Assembly (NCBI GenBank): GCA_963826165.1
Contig: CAWGWC010000016.1
Location: 186,001-250,000 of the forward strand
Source: JACVRW01 sp963826165
GTDB lineage: Bacteria; Actinomycetota; Thermoleophilia; Solirubrobacterales; Thermoleophilaceae
DNA length: 64,000 nt
Reading direction: 5' to 3'
The position numbers and the translations under genes are program-made. A model generated the notes under the pieces. That model did not search any database, had not been told where the DNA came from, and saw nothing but the letters and a program-made list of their open reading frames with translations. Shown piece by piece: positions 57,318 to 64,000 of the stretch (position 1 is the first letter of the stretch; each line of letters starts with the position of its first letter).

Positions 57318-57323
57318 ATCGTA
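57318..57323 (-). promoter_or_regulatory. -10 box of the methanethiol oxidase gene, leaderless type
   Basis: TACGAT on the minus strand, 6 nt before the ATG at 57311, inside the 29-nt gap after the DUF1428 gene. Confidence 0.5.
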
Positions 57324-57340
57324 GTCCGGACCGGACAGCG

Positions 57341-57688
57341 CTAGTCGTCCAGCACCTGCTCGAAGCCGCCCCAGAACATTCGCTGGCCGTCGAAGGGCAT
57401 CTCCATGTTCATCATCTCCGGGTCGGCGCTCATCTTCTCGTTCGCAGCGTCGCGCGTCGCCTTGTCGGGATACTCGACCCAGCTGAAGATGACGGTCTCG
57501 TCGTCCTTCGCCTGCGTGGCGCGGTAGAAGTCGGTCACCTCGCCTCGCGGTACGTCGTCGCCCCAACATTCGGTCACCCGGGTGGCGCCCAGCTTCTTGA
57601 AGTACTCGGCGCCCTGCTTGGCGTTCTCGATGTAGGCCTCCCGGTTGGCGGTCGGCACGGCCGCGACGAAACCTTCGATGTAGGGCAT
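57341..57688 (-). CDS. DUF1428 (YbaA-like) protein
   Basis: A 115-residue dimeric alpha/beta-barrel-type protein: 'PYIEGFVAAVPTANREAYIENAKQGAEYFKKLGATRVTECWGDDVPRGEVTDFYRATQAK', 'VIFSWVEYPDKATRDAANEKM', 'MPFDGQRMFWGGFEQVL'. All parts agree with DUF1428; no activity is known. AAGGAG precedes ATG 57688. It is upstream of the methanethiol oxidase gene on the same strand. Confidence 0.9.
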   Translation of the reverse strand: MPYIEGFVAAVPTANREAYIENAKQGAEYFKKLGATRVTECWGDDVPRGEVTDFYRATQAKDDETVIFSWVEYPDKATRDAANEKMSADPEMMNMEMPFDGQRMFWGGFEQVLDD

Positions 57689-57726
57689 GAGATCTCCTTG
57701 TTTGTTGAACGGTGGCGGCAACGGGC

Positions 57727-59634
57727 CTAGCCCGACGGCGACTCACTCTTCTTGCGCCGCCCTCGCCCGCCCCGGCGGCCGCGCCGGCGCCGGCGGCCGT
57801 TGGAGGCATCGGTCTCCTCGGAGGTGGCGATTACGCCCTCGGGCGGGTCGACCATCGAGGCCTGCGCCGCGCTGCGGCCCACCTTCTCGATGCGCACCAA
57901 GGTCTTCTCCCCCACCAGCGGCGCCGCTCCGAAGACCGACACCACGTAGCCGTCGAGCTTGGCCACGGCGTCGTCCTCGTTGTACATGTGCGGCTCCTCG
58001 ATGTGGACGAGCACCTCCTCGCCCTCACGGAAGGGCAGCGCTCGCTGCTCCACATCGTCGCGCGTGCCCTCGAGCACCACGTCGAAGTAGTCGATCGGCA
58101 GCGCCTCCGTCCCCTCGAAGTGGAAGTGCTTGCCCGTCTCCTGCTCGATCTCGTGGATCGGGCCGTCCACCCCGTGTCCTCCGACGAGGATCGAGGCGAC
58201 ATTGGGGTTCACACGTATGAGGAAGGCGGGCGGATCGGGGCGCTCGGCGGCAACGTCGCGCAGCCAGCGGTCCACCTCGATGGCCACCGACTCCTCGGAC
58301 AGCACCACGCCTTCGCCCTCGCAGGTCGGGCAGGTCTTGGTCATGATCTCGCGAACGCCGTCGGTCACGTTCTGGCGGGTCATCTCCACCAGGCCGAGCG
58401 GCGAGATCTCGACCACGTAGGTCTTGGTGCGGTCCTCGTCCAGCGATTTGCGCAGCGTCTTCAGCACGGCGTCGCGGTTGCGGGCCCTGGACATGTCGAT
58501 GAAGTCGATGACGATGATCCCGCCGATGTCGCGCAGCCGCAGCTGGCTCACGACCTCCTCGGCTGCCTCGAGGTTGGTCCTCGTGATCGTGTCCTCGAGC
58601 TTCGCGCCCTTGCCCCGCCCGGTGAACGAGCCGGAGTTGACGTCGATGACGGTGAGTGCCTCGGCGTAGTCGATGATCAGGTAGCCGCCGCTGGGCAGGT
58701 CGACACGTCGCTTGAGGACTGAGAGGATCGCCTCCTCCACGCCGTAGCGCTCGAACAGCGGCTCGTCCTCGTTGTCGTAGGACTCGAGCCGTTCGAGCAG
58801 CTCGGGCGCCGTGCGGGTGAAGAACGACTGCAGGCGGTGGTGCTGCTTCTCGTCGTCGACGATCGCCTTCTCGAACTCGCCCGAGAAGATGTCGCGTGCC
58901 ACCCGCACCGACAGGTCGGCCTCCTGGAAGACCATCGCCGGCGCCGGCGTCTCCTTGGCCCGCTGCTGGAGCACGTCGTGGAGCTTGTGCAGGTACTTGA
59001 TCTCCCGCTCGAACTCCTCCTTGGTGGCGCCCTGCGCGGCGGTGCGGACGATCACGCCGCCGTCGCCGAGGTCCGCCTTGGCGGCGGCCCGGCGCACGCG
59101 GTCGCGCTCCTTGTCCTCGAGCCGGCGCGAAACGCCGACGCCCTCGCCCTGGGGCACGTAGACGAGGTAGCGGCCCGCGATCGAGAGCTGCATCGACAGG
59201 CGCGGGCCCTTCGTCTTCAGCGGATCCTTGACCGCCTGCACGAGGATCTCCTGGCCCGGCTTGAGCAGGTCGGTGATCCGCTTGCCCTTCTGGCCGCGGC
59301 CACTGCGGCCGCGCCGGGCCACCTCCACGCCGGGGAAGACGATGTCGTCCGCGTGGAGGAAGCCGTTCTTGTCCAGGCCGATGTCGACGAACGCCGCCTC
59401 CAGCCCGGGCAGGACGTTGTCGACCTTGCCCTTGTAGACGTTGCCGACTATCGAACGGTTGCCCTTGCGCTCGATGTAGAGCTCGGCAACCCTCCAGTCG
59501 TCCTGGTTGTGGTTGTTCTGGTTCTGCTTACTGCCGCGGCCCCGGCGCTGGCCACCCTGGGGGCTGCCCTCCGATTCCAGGATCGCGACTCTGGTTTCGC
59601 CTCGGTCGACCGAGACGAGCAACTGCTTCTTCAA
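57727..59634 (-). CDS. rng: Rne/Rng family ribonuclease (RNase E/G)
   Basis: A 635-residue endoribonuclease. It shows an S1 RNA-binding domain (~residues 55-150), the 5' sensor region, the DNase I-like catalytic part ('DYAEALTVIDVNSGSFTGRGK', 'DIGGIIVIDFIDM') and the zinc link 'CPTCEGEG'. The end is TRAM-like and then Arg/Gly-rich, likely RNA-binding. A Gln/Asn-rich insert ('GSKQNQNNHNQDDW') lies between strands near residue 38. TTG start with AAGGGA 8 nt upstream. It follows rodA by 21 nt. Confidence 0.94.
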   Translation of the reverse strand: MKKQLLVSVDRGETRVAILESEGSPQGGQRRGRGSKQNQNNHNQDDWRVAELYIERKGNRSIVGNVYKGKVDNVLPGLEAAFVDIGLDKNGFLHADDIVFPGVEVARRGRSGRGQKGKRITDLLKPGQEILVQAVKDPLKTKGPRLSMQLSIAGRYLVYVPQGEGVGVSRRLEDKERDRVRRAAAKADLGDGGVIVRTAAQGATKEEFEREIKYLHKLHDVLQQRAKETPAPAMVFQEADLSVRVARDIFSGEFEKAIVDDEKQHHRLQSFFTRTAPELLERLESYDNEDEPLFERYGVEEAILSVLKRRVDLPSGGYLIIDYAEALTVIDVNSGSFTGRGKGAKLEDTITRTNLEAAEEVVSQLRLRDIGGIIVIDFIDMSRARNRDAVLKTLRKSLDEDRTKTYVVEISPLGLVEMTRQNVTDGVREIMTKTCPTCEGEGVVLSEESVAIEVDRWLRDVAAERPDPPAFLIRVNPNVASILVGGHGVDGPIHEIEQETGKHFHFEGTEALPIDYFDVVLEGTRDDVEQRALPFREGEEVLVHIEEPHMYNEDDAVAKLDGYVVSVFGAAPLVGEKTLVRIEKVGRSAAQASMVDPPEGVIATSEETDASNGRRRRRGRRGGRGRRKKSESPSG

Positions 59635-59655
59635 GGTGTGTTCCCTTCATGTTTT

Positions 59656-60831
59656 TCATAGGGCCTTGGCCGCGGCGGTTTCGCGCGCCTGCGCGTGTAT
59701 CGCCTGCAGGACCCCTATGGCCATCAGTGTCGTTATCACCGACGAGCCGCCATAACTCATGAGCGGCAGGGGAATGCCGGTGATGGGCATGATTCCGATC
59801 GTCATGCCCACGTTGACGAAGACCTGGAACATCAACATAGCGGTGATGCCCCCGGCGACCAGTGCGCCGTAGAAGTTCTTGGCCATCGTCAGTGTCTTCA
59901 AAGCTCGCCAAATCAGTAGGGCGAACAGGGACAGCACGAGGGCGGCCCCCACGAATCCGAATTCCTCGCCCACCACTGAGAATACGAAGTCGGTGTGATG
60001 CTCCGGTAGGAAGTCGAGCTTCGTCTGCGTTGCCTCGTCGCCACGGCCGGTCTTCCCCCCGGACCCGATCGCCGTCAGCGACTGGTTGATCTGGTAGCCC
60101 TCCTCGCGGGGATCCGATGTCGGATTGAGGAAGGCCGTGAGGCGGTCCATCTGGTACGGCTTGAGTAGCTGGACCCCCACCGCGGGCGCCGCAACCACCA
60201 CGAACACGATCGCCACGGCGGCCAGCCCGGCAAGGCCGGCGAAGTGGGTCCAGGGCGTGCCCGCGACGAACATCACGGCGAGCAGGATCGCCAGGTACAC
60301 GAGCCCCGATCCGAGGTCGGGCTGCGCGATCACCAGCATGGCCGGCACGAGGGCCAGCAGCACGATGCGACTGGTCGTCTCGCGCTCGCCCAGCCGCCGC
60401 ATGCGGTCGACCATGAAGCCCGCAAGGGCCAGCACCAGGAGCAGCTTGCCGAGCTCCGACGCCTGGAAGTTGAAGAACGGGAACTCGATCGCGCGCCGCG
60501 AGCCGCGAGCCGAGAAGCCCAGGGCGTAGACGAGCACGATCGAGGCGATCAGGAAGCCGTAGATGCCGAGCTTCCACTCCCGCAGGCGCGAGTAGTCGAA
60601 GCGCGAGATCAGGAACATGAACACCAGGCCGACCCCCGCGTAGGCGGCCTGGCGCACGGCGAAGTAGTTGGCATCGCCCGGGATGTCGTCCGAGGTGGCG
60701 GTGGCGACCGTGTACACGCTGGCCACCACCAGGCCCACGGTGGCGAGCAGCATCAGCGGGTCGATGCGCAGCACGCGCACGCCCGCGTCGCGGAAGTCGC
60801 GCACCGGTGACGAGGAGGCCGACGCGTTCAT
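59656..60831 (-). CDS. rodA: rod shape-determining SEDS glycosyltransferase RodA
   Basis: A 391-residue membrane protein with about ten hydrophobic segments. It polymerises lipid II in the elongasome with PBP2. Landmarks: 'FPFFNFQASELGKLLLVLALAGFM', 'QPDLGSGLVYLAI', 'YQINQSLTAIGSGGKTGRG' and 'DFVFSVVGEEFGFVGA', then 'GIPLPLMSYGGSSVI'. The ATG at 60831 shares a base with the PBP2 stop (TGATG), so the partners are translationally coupled. Confidence 0.95.
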   Translation of the reverse strand: MNASASSSPVRDFRDAGVRVLRIDPLMLLATVGLVVASVYTVATATSDDIPGDANYFAVRQAAYAGVGLVFMFLISRFDYSRLREWKLGIYGFLIASIVLVYALGFSARGSRRAIEFPFFNFQASELGKLLLVLALAGFMVDRMRRLGERETTSRIVLLALVPAMLVIAQPDLGSGLVYLAILLAVMFVAGTPWTHFAGLAGLAAVAIVFVVVAAPAVGVQLLKPYQMDRLTAFLNPTSDPREEGYQINQSLTAIGSGGKTGRGDEATQTKLDFLPEHHTDFVFSVVGEEFGFVGAALVLSLFALLIWRALKTLTMAKNFYGALVAGGITAMLMFQVFVNVGMTIGIMPITGIPLPLMSYGGSSVITTLMAIGVLQAIHAQARETAAAKAL

Positions 60832-62744
60832 CAGTCGGGCGCGCCTCCCCCCTCCACCAGCTGGGTCTCGTTCACGTTGAAGAGCTCGGACAGGATGAGG
60901 CGGGCCATCGGCGCGGCGGTGTCGGCGCCGAAGCCGCCGGCCTCGTCGGTGGTGATCACGGCGTACTTGGGGTTGGGGTAGGGAGCCAGCGCCGCGTACC
61001 AGGACTGGTCGGCCCGCCCGGCGCCCTTCTCCGCCGTGCCCGTCTTGCCGGCGATCTCGATCGGGAAGCCCTCGAACACCGGCGTGGAGGTACCACCGGG
61101 CGAGTTGGCAGCGCCGTAGATCCCGTCGAGGATGGCCTGGCGGTTGGCGTCGGAGATGTTCACCCGTCGCGCAGTGGGGGCCTCCAGTTGCTGCAGCGCC
61201 CGGCCGGTGGAGTCCTCGATCCGCAGCCCCAGGCGCGGGCGCAGCACCCGGCCGCCGTTGGCGATCGTGGCGTAGGCCACCGCCATCTGCAGCGGGTTGG
61301 CGGCGATGTCGCCCTGGCCGACTGAGAGGTTGATGTTGTCGCCCACGGACCACTGGCGATCGAAGAAGCCGCACACGCCCTGCTGGATCTCGGTGTAGGA
61401 GGGCTTCCGGCGGTCCTTGCAGCGCTCGAACTGCCGGTTCCCGCGGTTGCGCCAAGCGGGCGTCGGGATTCGGCCCGGCAGCTCCTCGGGCAGGTCGATG
61501 CCGGTCTCCCGCCCGACCCCGAGCCGCCGCGACCAGCGCTGCAGGCCAAGGCCGTCGTCCTTGGTGTTGAGCTGCTGGCCGAGCTGGTAGAAGAACACGT
61601 CGCTGGACACGGTCAGCGCCTGGCGCAGGGCCAGCGGGCCGTTCACGGCGTCGCCGGCGTTCTTGAAGGTCACGCCGCCGACGGTGAGCGAGCCCGAGTC
61701 GTTGAGCACCGTGTCGGGCGTGATCACGCCGCTCTCGAGCGCGGCCACGGCCGTGACGAGCTTGAAGGTGGAGCCGGTGGGATAGCCGCCCTGCACGGCG
61801 CGGTTCGCCAGCGGATCGTTCTCGTCCTTGCTGAGCTGCTTGAAGTCCTTGGTGAAGCGGTTGGCGTCGAACGAGGGCGCCGAGCCCAACGCCACCACCT
61901 CCCCCGTCTGCACGTCGAGCACCGCGAAGGCGCCCTTGCCCGTGCCCCCGGCGAGTGCCTCCTGGCCCGCTCGCTGGACGTCGAGGTCGATGGACAGGCG
62001 CACCTGGCGACCCTGTGCGGGCTGCTCCTGCTTGAGCCGCTTCGAGATGTTGCCCAGGGCGTCGACCTCCACGCGCGCAGCGCCGTTGCGCCCGCGCAGG
62101 AAGCGGTCGTACTCGGCCTCGATGCCGGTCTGGCCGATGCGGTCGCCCAGCTCGACCCCGTTGTAGCGCTCGTCCTTGAGCTGCTCCTCGTTGATCTCGC
62201 CCACCGTGCCGAACAGGTGCGCCCCGATCTCGCCGTGGGGATAGCGGCGCACGAACTGGCGTTCCACCTCCACACCGCGGAAGCGGTCCTGGCGCTCCAG
62301 CACGTAGGCGGCCACCGGGTCGGGCACGTCGGACTTGATCGTGGCCGCCGAGAAAGGCACGGCCCTGAGCTCGCGCTCGGCCCGCCGCTCGACGCGGCCG
62401 GGGTTCATCCGCAACAGCTTGGCGAGGCGCTCGTACACCTCGCGCCGCTCGTCGCGGTCCTCCGAGACCCGGTCGGGGCTGATCACGAGGGCCAGCCCGC
62501 TGCGGTTGATCACGAGCGGCGTGCCGTTGCGGTCGACGATCTCGCCGCGCGGCGCCTGCACCTTGATCTCGCGCACGCGGTTGTCCGAGGCCTCGGCCAG
62601 GTAGCGGTCGCCGGAGAGCACCTGCAGGTACCAGAGCCGGAAGAAGATGATCGCGAAGGCCATCAGCGCGATACCCCCGATGACCGCCACGCGGAAGGCC
62701 AGCTGCGGGGTGAGGGTCGGACGGCGCTCGTTGTCGAGGTACAT
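60831..62744 (-). CDS. mrdA: penicillin-binding protein 2 (elongation transpeptidase)
   Basis: A 637-residue class B PBP. It has one N-terminal membrane helix ('VAVIGGIALMAFAIIFFRLWYL'), a PBP dimerisation domain ('APRGEIVDRNGTPLVINR') and a transpeptidase domain. The active-site motifs are SxxK in 'PTGSTFKLVTA', SSD in 'LTVSSDVFFYQLG' and KTG in 'IAGKTGTAEKG'. The ATG at 62744 is chosen over the long Pro/Gly/Arg-rich upstream frame, which is antisense-like and overlaps mreD. Works with RodA. Confidence 0.95.
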   Translation of the reverse strand: MYLDNERRPTLTPQLAFRVAVIGGIALMAFAIIFFRLWYLQVLSGDRYLAEASDNRVREIKVQAPRGEIVDRNGTPLVINRSGLALVISPDRVSEDRDERREVYERLAKLLRMNPGRVERRAERELRAVPFSAATIKSDVPDPVAAYVLERQDRFRGVEVERQFVRRYPHGEIGAHLFGTVGEINEEQLKDERYNGVELGDRIGQTGIEAEYDRFLRGRNGAARVEVDALGNISKRLKQEQPAQGRQVRLSIDLDVQRAGQEALAGGTGKGAFAVLDVQTGEVVALGSAPSFDANRFTKDFKQLSKDENDPLANRAVQGGYPTGSTFKLVTAVAALESGVITPDTVLNDSGSLTVGGVTFKNAGDAVNGPLALRQALTVSSDVFFYQLGQQLNTKDDGLGLQRWSRRLGVGRETGIDLPEELPGRIPTPAWRNRGNRQFERCKDRRKPSYTEIQQGVCGFFDRQWSVGDNINLSVGQGDIAANPLQMAVAYATIANGGRVLRPRLGLRIEDSTGRALQQLEAPTARRVNISDANRQAILDGIYGAANSPGGTSTPVFEGFPIEIAGKTGTAEKGAGRADQSWYAALAPYPNPKYAVITTDEAGGFGADTAAPMARLILSELFNVNETQLVEGGGAPD

Positions 62745-62749
62745 CGGCG

Positions 62750-63337
62750 TTACTGCCCCGGGCTGCCCAGGCCGCGCAGGCCCAACGGGCCGGCCTCTCG
62801 GTAGGGACGCTGGCGGGCGCGTGCCGCGAGCGGGTCCACCACCAGCACCGGGCGCAGCAGGCGCCGGCACAGCGCGAACACCGGGAGCGCGATGAGCGTG
62901 TTGAGCAGGACGGTGACGAGCATCTCGCGCAGCACGAGGGGGCTCACGGTCGCGCCCACGTCGAGCATGAACGACACGCCCGCGATGGCGATCACCCAGC
63001 CGGCGGTGGCCGCGGCGCCCACGGCCAGCGGCAGGAGCCCGTGGCTGCGGTCGCGCAGCTCGGCGAAGCGGCCCACGCCGTAGCCCACCGCTGTGAGCAC
63101 GAGCGACGAGGCGCCCATGGTCGCGCCGCTGAGGAGGTCGAGCAGGAACCCGGCGGCGAAGCCGACGGCGCAGCCAGACATTGCTCCGCCGTAGAGCGCG
63201 GCGGCGGCCACCACCAGCACGACGACGTCGAAGTGCCCGCCCAGGACGGTCATCTGGCTCAGCGTGGACAACTGGAGAACGACGGCCAGCACGAGCAGCA
63301 ACCCCAGCCGCAGGAAGGTCCCCGGCACGAGCTTCAC
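62750..63337 (-). CDS. mreD: rod shape-determining protein MreD
   Basis: A 195-residue membrane protein with five to six hydrophobic segments ('FLRLGLLLVLAVVLQLSTLSQMTVLGGHFDVVVLVVAAAALYGGAMSGCAVGFAAGFLLDLLSG' as landmark region, ~residues 5-70). It is a component of the MreBCD elongation complex. Its start overlaps the mreC stop by 4 nt. Confidence 0.93.
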   Translation of the reverse strand: MKLVPGTFLRLGLLLVLAVVLQLSTLSQMTVLGGHFDVVVLVVAAAALYGGAMSGCAVGFAAGFLLDLLSGATMGASSLVLTAVGYGVGRFAELRDRSHGLLPLAVGAAATAGWVIAIAGVSFMLDVGATVSPLVLREMLVTVLLNTLIALPVFALCRRLLRPVLVVDPLAARARQRPYREAGPLGLRGLGSPGQ

Positions 63338-64000
63338 GGAGTGGTCACCTCGGCCGTCTGCTGGCCCCGCGGGCGCCGGGTGAGCACCTGGACGATGTCG
63401 AGCCGGCGCAGGTCGGCGAACGGCTTGAGGTGCACGCGCTGGTAGATGTCGACCTCGTCGAGGTCCACCTCGCTCACGCGGCCAACGGGGATGCCGCGCG
63501 GGAACAGCGAGCCCACCTCACCGGCGCTGAAGCCCGACGTCACCACCACGGCGTTCTCGGTCACCCGTCCCCCGTGCACCAGGTCGAGCAGCAGATCCCG
63601 CGGGTCGCCCACCTCCGGGCGCACCACGCCGGCCGCGCCCGCGGGCATCACCTGGGCGCCCACGCCGACCGAGGCGTCGGTGATCAGCGTGACCGTGGCG
63701 GTGCCGTCGGTGACGCTCGTGATCTTGCCCGCCAGACCACCGGTGGCGGGTCCCGAGTCGTCGGTTGCGGCCGCGATCACCGGCTGGTCGACCTCGAGGC
63801 CGTCGCTCGAGCCCTTGTCGATCTTCACGGCCGAGTACCACACGTTGGGGGAGCGGGCGATCACCCGGGCCGCCACCGGCTCGGTGCCCTGGGGAAAGCC
63901 CTCGGCCTTCTGCAGCCCGACGAGGCCCTTGAGCTGGCTGGCGTCGCGCTGGGCGGTGCGCGCCTCGGCCACCTCCTTGGTCAGCTGGTCGACCTGCCGC
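63334..64000 (-). CDS. mreC: rod shape-determining protein MreC (partial, N-terminus outside window)
   Basis: The last ~221 residues of MreC: the end of the coiled coil ('QVDQLTKEVAEARTAQRDASQLKGL') and the two beta-barrel domains ('VIARSPNVWYSAVKIDKGSSDGLEVDQPVI', 'ITSVTDGTATVTLITDASVGVGAQV', 'VVTSGFSAGEVGSLFPRGIPVGRVSEVDLD'). The periplasmic scaffold links MreB with PBP2. The frame is open to the window edge; mreB probably lies beyond. Confidence 0.95.
   Translation of the reverse strand, partial: RQVDQLTKEVAEARTAQRDASQLKGLVGLQKAEGFPQGTEPVAARVIARSPNVWYSAVKIDKGSSDGLEVDQPVIAAATDDSGPATGGLAGKITSVTDGTATVTLITDASVGVGAQVMPAGAAGVVRPEVGDPRDLLLDLVHGGRVTENAVVVTSGFSAGEVGSLFPRGIPVGRVSEVDLDEVDIYQRVHLKPFADLRRLDIVQVLTRRPRGQQTAEVTTP

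Noticed and set aside
1..64000. CRISPR arrays, insertion sequences, rRNA genes or prophage
   Set aside because: No regularly spaced repeats, transposase frames, rRNA-like stretches or phage structural genes were found on either strand.

Overview
The window is a 64 kb stretch of GC-rich, densely coded bacterial chromosome. It reads as an actinobacterium, most probably of the class Thermoleophilia (Solirubrobacterales). The support is the gene content and order, an exported protein with a 'RRNLVAYLAL' N-terminus, a pair of exported ferritin-like proteins, and many 'MSQENV'-type NTF2-like and DUF proteins. The placement is inferred from protein style, not from a marker-gene comparison. I see no insertion sequence, integrase, prophage or CRISPR array, and no stretch longer than about 300 bases without a gene or RNA.

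Most of the window is one ancient housekeeping backbone, nearly all on the minus strand. Reading from the right end: mreC-mreD-mrdA-rodA-rng (64.0-57.7 kb, cell elongation plus RNase E/G), rplU-rpmA-(DUF1028)-obg (45.5-42.7 kb), proB-(MATE)-proA-nadD-rsfS (42.2-37.5 kb), leuS (30.5-28.1 kb), comEA-comEC-holA (22.8-18.6 kb), rpsT (16.8 kb, plus strand), murJ, lepA (14.2-12.4 kb), a group 1/2 sigma factor (9.4 kb), hrcA-dnaJ-prmA (6.5-3.5 kb) and yqeY-phoH (1.1-0 kb). Accessory blocks sit between these conserved modules.

The main accessory blocks are: 45.6-57.7 kb between rng and rplU (EamA exporter, cupin, metallophosphoesterase, secreted GDPD, secreted GH6 glycosidase, MarR-regulated MFS pump, VOC proteins, sugar dehydrogenase-like lipoprotein, and a DUF1428 / selenium-binding-protein-family methanethiol oxidase / class V aminotransferase / YdeI cluster); 30.6-37.5 kb (molybdate uptake operon headed by a HTH-TOBE regulator, LtrA membrane protein, DUF47 phosphate regulator under a PHO-box-like repeat, and a nuclease-tRNA-Ala-antitoxin arrangement); and 23.2-27.4 kb (amidinotransferase-type hydrolase, M20 carbamoylase, Orn/Lys/Arg decarboxylase).

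Two signals run through the window. First, about twenty genes carry a TANNNT -10 box 6-9 nt before the start codon, the signature of leaderless transcripts; I used it to choose several starts. Second, four genes have a family-typical N-terminus that can only begin at CTG, two of them in a CTGA stop/start overlap. Other unusual points are a single-base frameshift in leuS and an open reading frame that runs without a stop from a PD-(D/E)XK-like nuclease through tRNA-Ala(GGC) into a Phd/YefM-like antitoxin.
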